Shown here: positions 1 through 5,383 of the stretch, piece by piece
Position numbering within the stretch: position 1 is the stretch's first letter
Layout of the letters: each line of letters opens with the position of its first letter
DNA from: Alcaligenaceae bacterium
Lineage (GTDB): Bacteria; Pseudomonadota; Gammaproteobacteria; Burkholderiales; Burkholderiaceae_B
Assembly (NCBI GenBank): GCA_029265335.1
Contig: JAJUJN010000128.1
Coordinates: 1 to 6,268, forward strand
Direction: 5' to 3'
DNA length: 6,268 bases
Program-made: the position numbers and the translations under genes
Notes under the pieces: generated by a model
What the model was told of the DNA's origin: nothing
What the model saw: the letters and a program-made list of their open reading frames with translations, nothing else
Databases searched by the model: none

Positions 1-1
1 A

Positions 2-250
2 TGCGGTGCAGATGCGCTGCAGTGCGAAACCGTGGCTGCCGAAGGCGTGGTGGCCGAAGCCACGGTGGTGCGCAAGGCGGCGGGCGTGGCGCCGGGGGCG
101 GTTCGCCATCTCGCCAGCGTGCGGCTGGAGCTCGGGCCCACAGTGCTGGCCCGCAGCGAATCTGCTCTCGAGCCTGGTGAGCGGGTTGTGCTCGCTCATC
201 ATCAAGGTGGCGCCGTCTGGGCGCACACCGTGACGCCAGAAGGCGCATGA
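2..250 (+). CDS. 3' end of an unidentified gene, possibly the TOBE-like tail of an ABC-transporter ATPase
   Basis: The frame is open from the first bases of the window and ends in TGA at 248-250, giving the last 82 or so residues of a protein whose start lies to the left. The visible part is rich in Val, Ala and Gly and reads as alternating short beta strands: VVAEATVV, then ASVRLELGPTVLARS, then LEPGERVVLAHHQGGAVW. This resembles the small TOBE beta-barrel that ends many ABC-transporter ATPases (an A-T-V opening strand, a central strand pair, and a PGE/PGD turn before the last strands). The resemblance is by eye only; another beta-rich C-terminal domain is possible. Its stop overlaps the next start as ATGA, so it is probably co-transcribed and translationally coupled with the GntR regulator. 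That the frame is coding is fairly sure; the family is a guess. Confidence 0.5.
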   Translation, partial: CGADALQCETVAAEGVVAEATVVRKAAGVAPGAVRHLASVRLELGPTVLARSESALEPGERVVLAHHQGGAVWAHTVTPEGA

Positions 251-963
251 CACGCAAGCTGAACATGCGCGAACGCGCTTACGCCGCGGTGCGCAAGCGC
301 ATGCAAGATGGTGATATCAGCTACCAGGATCGCTTGGTAGATCACGAAATCGCCGAGCAGCTAGGGATGTCGCGCATGCCGGTGCGCGAAGCCCTGCTGC
401 AACTCAAGAACGAAGGCTATCTCGAAGGCACGGCGCGCGGCTTTCGGCTGCGGCAGTTCACCCCTACCGAAATTGCGAATATCTTCGAGATTCGATTATT
501 GCTGGAGCCGCACGCGGCGATCGAGGCCTGTCGCAATGTGTCGATCCAGGGGCTGGGCGACATGCGGCACGCCCTGGAGGCTGCAACGATCGCCCACGCG
601 GAGTCGGCAGCGGTGGACTTCGTGCACGTGGGTTGGCGTTTTCGCCAGGCCTGGATGCAGATGACACCCAACCAACAGCTGGCCGAAACCATCGGCCGTC
701 TGCGCGATTTCGCCGATCTGGCTCGGCTCGCGGCCTTGCGTCAGCCGGAATACCGTGCGCGCAGTCTCGCCCGCATGCAGCAGATCTTTGAGGCGTTTCT
801 CGAGCGCAACCTCGCAGAGGTTGAAAAACGCATAGAAGAAAACCTCAGGGCCAGCGGCACCGCCTACTATGTGGAACAGAAGGCCTTGTTGGCCAACGAT
901 TCTGGGGCCTTGCACACCGAGGGCAACGCGCCTGCGCGCCCGGTGCGGAGGGCTTCAGGGTAA
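247..963 (+). CDS. GntR family transcriptional regulator, FCD (FadR-type) subfamily
   Basis: A 238-residue DNA-binding regulator. Residues 8-75 form the GntR winged helix-turn-helix: RERAYAAVRKRMQDG, then EIAEQLGMSRMPVREALLQL at 34-53 as helix-turn-helix with recognition helix, then the wing around GYLEGTARGFRL. Residues 76-215 match the all-helical FCD effector domain, opening with the typical EIANIFEIRLLLEP. FCD domains usually carry an Asp and three His that bind a metal. Here the usual FH position reads FR (131-133), the EH position reads MQ (177-178), and the last His position is Asn199, so the site looks degenerate. The tail after about 215 is low in complexity. The chosen ATG overlaps the previous stop by ATGA, with AAGG three bases upstream; Met7 is an alternative start. 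The binding-protein gene downstream, behind two repeat operators, is the likely target. It is a paralogue of the regulator at 4092-4826: about 52 of 91 residues match across the N-terminal part. Confidence 0.93.
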   Translation: MTRKLNMRERAYAAVRKRMQDGDISYQDRLVDHEIAEQLGMSRMPVREALLQLKNEGYLEGTARGFRLRQFTPTEIANIFEIRLLLEPHAAIEACRNVSIQGLGDMRHALEAATIAHAESAAVDFVHVGWRFRQAWMQMTPNQQLAETIGRLRDFADLARLAALRQPEYRARSLARMQQIFEAFLERNLAEVEKRIEENLRASGTAYYVEQKALLANDSGALHTEGNAPARPVRRASG

Positions 964-1001
964 ACAGTATATTGTTTTAATTCAGCAAACAGTATATTGT
1001 T
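962..1001. promoter_or_regulatory. Tandem operator candidate: two 15-bp direct repeats
   Basis: The 15-mer AAACAGTATATTGTT occurs exactly at 962-976 and again at 987-1001, centres 25 bp apart. Each copy is nearly palindromic: in AACAGTATATTGTT six of seven base pairs are symmetrical, the G/T pair being the exception. The first copy begins inside the TAA stop of the GntR gene. The block is AT-rich in an otherwise GC-rich window and sits just upstream of the binding-protein gene. FCD-type GntR proteins bind short palindromes with TGT/ACA-like arms, so GntR at 247-963 is the obvious candidate binder. The site is seen directly; the binder is inferred. Confidence 0.75.
972..1000 (+). promoter_or_regulatory. 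Possible sigma-70 promoter of the binding-protein gene
   Basis: TTGTTT at 972-977 could be a -35 box and TATTGT at 995-1000 a -10 box, 17 bp apart. Both are only partial matches to TTGACA and TATAAT. The two operator repeats would then overlap the -35 and the -10, an arrangement expected for repression. TATATT at 993-998, with a 15-bp spacer, is an alternative -10. Confidence 0.35.
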
Positions 1002-1010
1002 CAACCGAAT

Positions 1011-1028
1011 GCCGGCCGGTTGGCCGGT
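1011..1028 (+). other. GC-rich hairpin in the 5' leader of the binding-protein gene
   Basis: CCGGCC at 1012-1017 and GGCCGG at 1022-1027 form a perfect 6-bp stem around GGTT. An outer G-U pair (1011/1028) extends it in RNA. It lies just after the predicted transcription start and about 30 bases before the ribosome-binding site, so it would cap the 5' end of the mRNA. A role in message stability is possible; no run of U follows, so it is not an intrinsic terminator. Confidence 0.45.
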
Positions 1029-1066
1029 GGTCGGTACACCGGTAGGTCCTATCTCTGGAGGAGACC

Positions 1067-2035
1067 ATGAAAAAAGTGTCAGCCCTTGTGGGCAGTGTGT
1101 TGTGCGCCAGCCTGGCTTTCGGCTTGCCGATGGCTCAGGCGCAAGAAGCCAAAACTCTGAATCTCATCATTCCCTTTCCGCCGGGCGGCGCGGTAGATGG
1201 CCTGGCCCGGGTCTTGGCAGAAAAGCTTGCCGAGCAAGATAAATACCGTGCGGTAATCGTAGATAACCGCCCCGGAGCCGGTGGGCAAATCGCCGTCAAC
1301 GCGCTTAAAAATGCGCCCAAAGACGGCACTGCTTTTTATTTGGGGCATGGCGCCACCTACACGCTCAATCGTTTTGTGTACGACGATCTCAGCTACAACC
1401 CCGATGAAGACCTGGAGCCCGTTTCGATCGTGGCCACGGCACCGGTCTTTCTGATCGTGCCTGGCGATAGCCCCGACCAGACGCTTGAAGACTTCCTGGA
1501 GCGCGCCAAAACCGAACCCATGGATTTCGGCTCACCGGGTGTGGGAACCGAAACCCATCTGGCCGGCGAAGTGCTCAAGGTGCAGGCCGATATCGACGGT
1601 GAACACGTACCCTACAAGGGTGCGGGGCCCGCACTGATCGACCTTGCCACCGGCCGCATCGACTACATGTTCGATGTGCTGATCGGTTCCAATGCCTACC
1701 TGCAAGACGGCCGCTTGCGCGTGCTGGCGTCAGCCGGCAGCGAGCGCAGCGACTTCCAACCCGACGCGCCCACGTTCGCCGAAGGAGGGGTTGAAGGGAT
1801 CGACTTCGACCTGTTCTTTGCCGCGGCGGCTCCGGGTGGCACACCCAAAGAGGTTGTCGACGAACTGAGCGCCGATATTCGCAAAGCGATGGTGCAAGAT
1901 GATGTCATCGAGCAATTCGCCAAATTGGGTATGGTGATTCAGGCCAGCACGCCCGAAGAAATGCAAGAGCGCGTCGACAACGACGTGGCCAGCTTCACCG
2001 AGATTCTCAAGAATCCCGAGATCAAAGTGAAGTAA
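1067..2035 (+). CDS. Bug/TctC family tripartite tricarboxylate transporter solute-binding protein
   Basis: A 322-residue periplasmic binding protein that would capture a carboxylate-type solute. Residues 1-25 are a Sec signal peptide (MKK, hydrophobic core, cleavage after AQA). The mature protein opens with the family signature LNLIIPFPPGGAVDGLAR (31-48), then VDNRPGAGGQIAVNAL (about 66-81), and later DFGSPGVGTETHLAGEVL and VPYKGAGPALIDLATGRIDYMF, all typical Bug segments. Length is normal for the family. The start is well supported by GGAGGAG at 1057-1063, five bases or fewer from the ATG. The usual membrane partners TctA and TctB are not in the window, as is common for the many orphan Bug genes of Burkholderiales. 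It lies between the GntR regulator with its operator repeats and a Rieske oxygenase; TphC, the terephthalate binder, has the same position in tph operons. An aromatic-acid ligand is therefore plausible but not shown by the sequence. Confidence 0.95.
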   Translation: MKKVSALVGSVLCASLAFGLPMAQAQEAKTLNLIIPFPPGGAVDGLARVLAEKLAEQDKYRAVIVDNRPGAGGQIAVNALKNAPKDGTAFYLGHGATYTLNRFVYDDLSYNPDEDLEPVSIVATAPVFLIVPGDSPDQTLEDFLERAKTEPMDFGSPGVGTETHLAGEVLKVQADIDGEHVPYKGAGPALIDLATGRIDYMFDVLIGSNAYLQDGRLRVLASAGSERSDFQPDAPTFAEGGVEGIDFDLFFAAAAPGGTPKEVVDELSADIRKAMVQDDVIEQFAKLGMVIQASTPEEMQERVDNDVASFTEILKNPEIKVK

Positions 2036-2069
2036 TCAAGCCGTTCTTCGCATCGGTCTTGCGTGCGTG

Positions 2070-2096
2070 CCCTACCGGAGCCACACGGCTCCAGGG
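2070..2096 (+). terminator. Hairpin after the binding-protein gene; weak terminator or mRNA 3'-end structure
   Basis: GGAGCC (2077-2082), loop ACAC, GGCTCC (2087-2092) form a perfect 6-bp stem. Outer CCCT (2070-2073) can pair with AGGG (2093-2096) across a three-base bulge. It starts about 35 bases after the stop codon. No T-run follows, so it is not a classical intrinsic terminator. It could protect the 3' end of the binding-protein message, or reduce read-through into the oxygenase genes. Confidence 0.35.
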
Positions 2097-2161
2097 GCCC
2101 GCTGCCAAGACCGAGCGCGGTTCGGTGCCGGCAGGCCTGGCTACCGGCCCTTCTATCTGTC

Positions 2162-2180
2162 TTTCGGTCTCTTGCCGAAA
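2162..2180. other. Second inverted repeat in the spacer before the oxygenase genes
   Basis: TTTCGG (2162-2167) and CCGAAA (2175-2180) are inverted copies around a seven-base loop. Together with the hairpin at 2070-2096 this is the only clear structure in the 224-bp spacer 2036-2259, where I see no convincing promoter and no small gene. It could be a leader structure or a protein-binding dyad. Confidence 0.3.
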
Positions 2181-2259
2181 ACTCATCTTGCTCGTCAGTC
2201 GTGCCCCGGCAGGTTGCAAATCAAGCGGCCGACAGCACCCTTGCTTCAGAGTCACCCTC

Positions 2260-3588
2260 ATGAATGTGTCATATCGCAATGATCCCGCGCGTCTGGCCGG
2301 CCTGGTGCAGCCCGGTCGGATTCACCGCGATGCTTATATCAACCCCGAAATCTTCGACCTCGAAATGGAGCGCCTGTGGTCGCGCAGTTGGCTGTTTGTT
2401 GGCCCTGCCGATATTGTGCCCAATCCCGGAGACTACTGGCGCACCACATTGGCCGGCCAGTCGGTATTCATGATGCGGCAGACCGATGGCAAGGTGGCGG
2501 TTTTCATGAATCGCTGTGCCCACAAAGGCGCCGAGGTTGTGCTCGATACTCAGGGCAATGTGGGTAAGCTGATTCGATGCCCGTATCATGCCTGGAACTA
2601 CCGCCTCGATGGCAGTCTGCTGTCTTTGCCGCTCAAGAACGATTACGAAGGCAGCGGCGTGTGGGAGAGCCCTGCAGGTCAGGGCCTGGCGCAGCCTGGC
2701 GCGGTGCGTGAGTATCGCGGCCTGGTATTTGCCCGTCTGTCGCCCGAAGGCGACGACTTCGAAACCTACTTCGGCGAAGTATTGGCCATTCTCGATCTGG
2801 TGGCCGATCGTTCACCCGAAGGACGGCTCGAACTCACCGGTCGGCCGCTGCGCAGCGAGATTCGCTGCAACTGGAAGATGTATCTCGAGAACGTCAACGA
2901 CAGCGTTCACCCGATTTCGGCCCACGAATCGGCGGCCAACTCGGCCAAGGTAGTGGCGGGCCGCATGGCGGAAGGCGCGGAAAAAGAATTGGCGATGGAG
3001 CAGCTGCTGCCGTTCGGCGCCGGCTACACCTTCTATACCAAGATGGGGGCCAAGCTGTTGGCCAACGGCCACAGCATCCATGGCACGCATTTCAGCATCC
3101 ATTCGGGCTACGCCGCCATCGAAGGCTATGAAGACATGTTGATCGCCGCGCATGGCGAGGCGCGCGCCCGCGAGGTGCTTTCTTTCTCGCCGCAAAATAC
3201 GATTCTCTATCCCAGCATGGCTATCAAGGCCAATCCAAGCGTGGTGCGCGTGCTGCGCCCCGTGGCCGTCGATCGCATGGTGCTCGAAGCCTGGGCGCTG
3301 GCGCCAGTGGGCGCTCCGGACATCCTGCGCAAGCAGGCGGTGAACTACTCACGTTTGGTGTTTTCGCCCCTCTCGGTAGTGGCCCACGACGACTTGCGCC
3401 TGTTCGAAAGTGCCCAGGAAGGCTTGCACACGCAAGGCAACGATTGGATCAGCCTGCATCGCGGCTTGAGCGGCGACGCTGACCCCGAGTTGCCGCACGA
3501 AATCGAAGACGGCAATGACGAGATCATGATGCGCAATCAGTATCGCGCCTGGGCGCAAGGGATGGCGCCGGCAGGAGAAAAAGCATGA
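2260..3588 (+). CDS. Rieske [2Fe-2S] aromatic-ring-hydroxylating oxygenase, large (alpha) subunit
   Basis: A 442-residue catalytic subunit of a cytoplasmic ring-hydroxylating oxygenase. The N-terminal Rieske domain holds the cluster ligands in C-x-H-x18-C-x2-H: Cys86, His88 (CAHKG), Cys107, His110 (CPYH). The C-terminal catalytic domain has NWKMYLENVNDSVHPISAH, giving Asp214 as the bridge to the neighbouring Rieske centre and His217 and His222 as mononuclear-iron ligands. The third ligand is probably Asp377 or Asp378 (HDDLRLFE). The usual D-x-Y-H reads D-S-V-H here, with Val216 for Tyr, which places it outside the best-known naphthalene/biphenyl group. The frame is open back to 2059, but homologues begin near PGRIHRDAYINPEIFDLE, so the ATG at 2260 is chosen although no good ribosome-binding site precedes it. 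Beta follows with a 4-bp overlap. No ferredoxin or reductase gene is in view, so electrons must come from elsewhere. The substrate cannot be read from the sequence. Confidence 0.95.
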   Translation: MNVSYRNDPARLAGLVQPGRIHRDAYINPEIFDLEMERLWSRSWLFVGPADIVPNPGDYWRTTLAGQSVFMMRQTDGKVAVFMNRCAHKGAEVVLDTQGNVGKLIRCPYHAWNYRLDGSLLSLPLKNDYEGSGVWESPAGQGLAQPGAVREYRGLVFARLSPEGDDFETYFGEVLAILDLVADRSPEGRLELTGRPLRSEIRCNWKMYLENVNDSVHPISAHESAANSAKVVAGRMAEGAEKELAMEQLLPFGAGYTFYTKMGAKLLANGHSIHGTHFSIHSGYAAIEGYEDMLIAAHGEARAREVLSFSPQNTILYPSMAIKANPSVVRVLRPVAVDRMVLEAWALAPVGAPDILRKQAVNYSRLVFSPLSVVAHDDLRLFESAQEGLHTQGNDWISLHRGLSGDADPELPHEIEDGNDEIMMRNQYRAWAQGMAPAGEKA

Positions 3589-4073
3589 GCACCACCACCA
3601 ATCTCAAAGAGGAATTGATCGCCGCGGTGTACCGCGAAGCACGCTTGCTCGACGAAGGTCGCTTCGACGAATGGCGTGACCAACTCACTGCCGATGCCCA
3701 TTATTGGGTGCCCGCCGATCCTGCCGATACCGACCCCCTGCGTCAGCCGGCCCTGATCTACGAAGATCGGCTGCTGCTCGACGTGCGCATCGAGCGACTC
3801 AACGATCCGCGGGCGCATTCCCTGCAACCGCGCGTGCGTTGTTTGCACGTGCTGCAGCAGCCCGAGGTGCTGGCGCTGAACGAAGCCGAAGGCAGCGCCG
3901 AAATCGAGGTGCGCTATGTGTATCTCGAAACGCAGGGAGATCGTCAGGTGGTACTGGGCGCCGTGGCCCGTCAAACGTGGTTGCGCCAGAACGATAGCTG
4001 GCGTTTGCAGCGCAAGCGAGTGGATCTGCTGAATGTGGATGCGCCGCTGCCCATGGTGCAACTGCTGCCCTGA
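3585..4073 (+). CDS. Aromatic-ring-hydroxylating dioxygenase small (beta) subunit
   Basis: A 162-residue structural subunit with the SnoaL/NTF2-like cone fold that packs with alpha, normally as alpha3beta3. The recognisable segments are VYREARLLDEGRFDEWRDQL (15-34), AHYWVPADP, IYEDRLLLDVRIERL, then QPRVRCLH where relatives have P-x-S-R-T/R-x-H, and the final strand pair WLRQNDSWRLQRKRVDLLN. Length is normal (about 160-190 in the family). The ATG overlaps the alpha TGA as ATGA and is preceded by AGGAGA at 3573-3578, six bases upstream, so it is translationally coupled to alpha for equal output. The gene ends 18 bp before the stop of the convergent GntR gene, so the oxygenase unit stops here without the reductase or dehydrogenase genes that often follow. 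Confidence 0.93.
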   Translation: MSTTTNLKEELIAAVYREARLLDEGRFDEWRDQLTADAHYWVPADPADTDPLRQPALIYEDRLLLDVRIERLNDPRAHSLQPRVRCLHVLQQPEVLALNEAEGSAEIEVRYVYLETQGDRQVVLGAVARQTWLRQNDSWRLQRKRVDLLNVDAPLPMVQLLP

Positions 4074-4077
4074 ACGC

Positions 4078-4090
4078 CGGCCTCTGGCCG
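4078..4090. terminator. Short dyad between convergent genes
   Basis: CGGCC (4078-4082), loop TCT, GGCCG (4086-4090) lies in the 18-bp gap between the beta-subunit stop and the stop of the minus-strand GntR gene. Being symmetrical, it would form on both transcripts. No T-run follows in either direction, so a role as a bidirectional terminator is only suggested by position. Confidence 0.3.
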
Positions 4091-4091
4091 C

Positions 4092-4826
4092 TCAACGATC
4101 CGCCGCCGCCGAAGGAATGTCTTTGTTGCCGGGTTCGGGCAAGGGCAGGGCTGCCGGGGGCAGCCGGCCAGCACGGTAGAGCTGGTCGTAGGATTCGGCC
4201 GCGGCCCTCACCTGGCGCAGCATGCAGGCGTGCAAAGCGGCCTCGTCGTGCTGGCGAAACGCTTTGTTCACCTCGGTCATGCCATTAATGATGAGGGTGC
4301 GAGTGGCTGGATCTGCCATGGTGGCCAGGCGGATGATCTGCACATGGTCGATGAACCGAGCGATGGTGCTGGCCAATACCTGGTTGGGCACCATATCTAC
4401 CCAAGCCATACGAAAACTTGCATTGTGACGCACGAAGGCGGCCACGTCGTGGTTGCGCCACGCTTCTTCGGTGGCGCTGAGCGCCGCTTGCATGGCTTCC
4501 AGGCCTTGCGGCTGGGCGTTCCGGCTGGCCATCACCGCTGCCGGTGGCTCGATCAGCTCCCGCATTTCAAAGATGTCGTGAAGCTCTTTGCGGCGGAACC
4601 GGCGCAACATGAAGCCTCGCGCCGTACTGCGCAGCAAGCCTTCGTGACGCAGTTGCAGCAAGGCTTCACGCGCGGGCATGCGCGAGGTGCCCGCAGCTTT
4701 GGCCACATCGTGATCCACCAGCCGATCGTCCAGGCCGATCTCACCGCGCTGGATCCGTTCGCGGATTTCCCGATAGATGCGCTCGCGATGCGACATATTG
4801 CGCTTTGGGGTGCCGGTGGTGCTCAC
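4092..4826 (-). CDS. GntR family transcriptional regulator, FCD subfamily (second copy)
   Basis: A 244-residue regulator from the GTG at 4826. The winged helix-turn-helix (about 12-78) includes RERIYREIRERIQRGEI, the recognition helix TSRMPAREALLQL (47-59) and the wing GLLRSTARGFMLRRF. The FCD domain starts at ELHDIFEMRELIEPPAA (81-97). As in the first regulator the metal-ligand positions look lost: SFR (137-139) instead of FH, TEV where EH is usual, and Gln205 near the last His position. The recognition helix is almost identical to that of the regulator at 247-963. Start choice: the GTG overlaps the TGA of the V4R gene as GTGA, suggesting translational coupling; the ATG at 4796 (11th codon) aligns closely with the homologue and is the alternative. 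Neither has a clear ribosome-binding site. It is the last gene of a three-gene operon and probably controls that operon and/or the divergent binding-protein gene. Confidence 0.92.
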   Translation of the reverse strand: MSTTGTPKRNMSHRERIYREIRERIQRGEIGLDDRLVDHDVAKAAGTSRMPAREALLQLRHEGLLRSTARGFMLRRFRRKELHDIFEMRELIEPPAAVMASRNAQPQGLEAMQAALSATEEAWRNHDVAAFVRHNASFRMAWVDMVPNQVLASTIARFIDHVQIIRLATMADPATRTLIINGMTEVNKAFRQHDEAALHACMLRQVRAAAESYDQLYRAGRLPPAALPLPEPGNKDIPSAAADR

Positions 4827-5368
4827 GGATCGAGCGCTGCGCCCGGCGCCAGGTGGAACGTGCAATGGTCGTGCCCTTGGGCGGCACACTGGGTTTCGGT
4901 CACGGTGGCGCCCTCATCCACCAGGAGCCTGCCCACTGCCCGCAACATGCCCTGGATGGGTGCGCAAACCGGAACTTCGCTGGGGCCGTGGCCATGCGCA
5001 AAAGGGCTGTGCTCTACCTTGAGCCAGAACCCTTGCTGCAAGTGCTCCGGATTCACCGCTACTTGCAGCTCGGCGTCGGCATGAAACTGCCAGGAGCCCC
5101 AACCGAGGTCGGCCGACGAGCTGACCATGGTTTGAAGGAAGGCGGCAGCGTTGCCATCAAGACTCTCGAAATAGACTTGCGCCGAGCGGCCGCCATTTTC
5201 GGCCACGCTGTCGGCCATGGCCTGCAGCAGGGTATTGCGGTGATCTTCAGGCACGCGATGCAAGAAGCCCATCAGGACATCGGGGCGCATCATCAAGTAG
5301 CGTCGGTCGGCGTCGTAGATGGCGCCTTGGTTGAGGTCGTGGCGCAAACGATCTTTGAGGGCTCCCAT
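4823..5368 (-). CDS. Free-standing V4R (4-vinyl reductase) domain protein, XylR/DmpR-sensor-like
   Basis: A 181-residue soluble protein. Residues 18-30 (YDADRRYLMMRPD) and DLGWGSWQF (87-95) resemble the sensor region of XylR/DmpR-type regulators; residues 100-175 match the V4R small-molecule-binding domain, ending ETQCAAQGHDHCTFHL. Cys135, Glu158, Cys161 and Cys169 are spaced C-x22-E-x2-C-x7-C. As I recall, the zinc ligands of the phenol sensor MopR (Cys155, Glu178, Cys181, Cys189) have exactly this spacing, so the structural zinc site looks complete. Trp115 lies near the position of a ligand-pocket Trp there. There is no AAA+ ATPase and no helix-turn-helix, so alone it cannot act as such a regulator. 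The ATG is supported by AAGGAG at 5379-5384, which overlaps the thioesterase stop; the gap to that gene is 15 bp. The 3' end overlaps the GntR start. Likely role: binding an aromatic ligand as sensor, carrier or enzyme accessory. The family is sure, the function open. Confidence 0.85.
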   Translation of the reverse strand: MGALKDRLRHDLNQGAIYDADRRYLMMRPDVLMGFLHRVPEDHRNTLLQAMADSVAENGGRSAQVYFESLDGNAAAFLQTMVSSSADLGWGSWQFHADAELQVAVNPEHLQQGFWLKVEHSPFAHGHGPSEVPVCAPIQGMLRAVGRLLVDEGATVTETQCAAQGHDHCTFHLAPGAALDP

Positions 5369-5383
5369 GAGCTGGCTTCTCCT

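Noticed and set aside
2059..2259. In-frame extension of the Rieske alpha subunit to a TTG at 2059 (67 extra residues).
   Set aside because: The extra part has no resemblance to Rieske oxygenase N-termini, which begin shortly before PGRIHRDAYINPEIFDLE; the extension is a by-product of low stop frequency in GC-rich DNA.
2812..4061. Minus-strand open frames of 127 and 174 codons opposite the oxygenase genes.
   Set aside because: They lie wholly antisense to clear Rieske alpha and beta genes and have no recognisable domain.
4827..4889. N-terminal extension of the second GntR regulator to 4889.
   Set aside because: The added residues would lie inside the V4R coding region and are Pro/Arg/Gly-rich without homology to the paralogue; the GTG at 4826 or ATG at 4796 fits far better.
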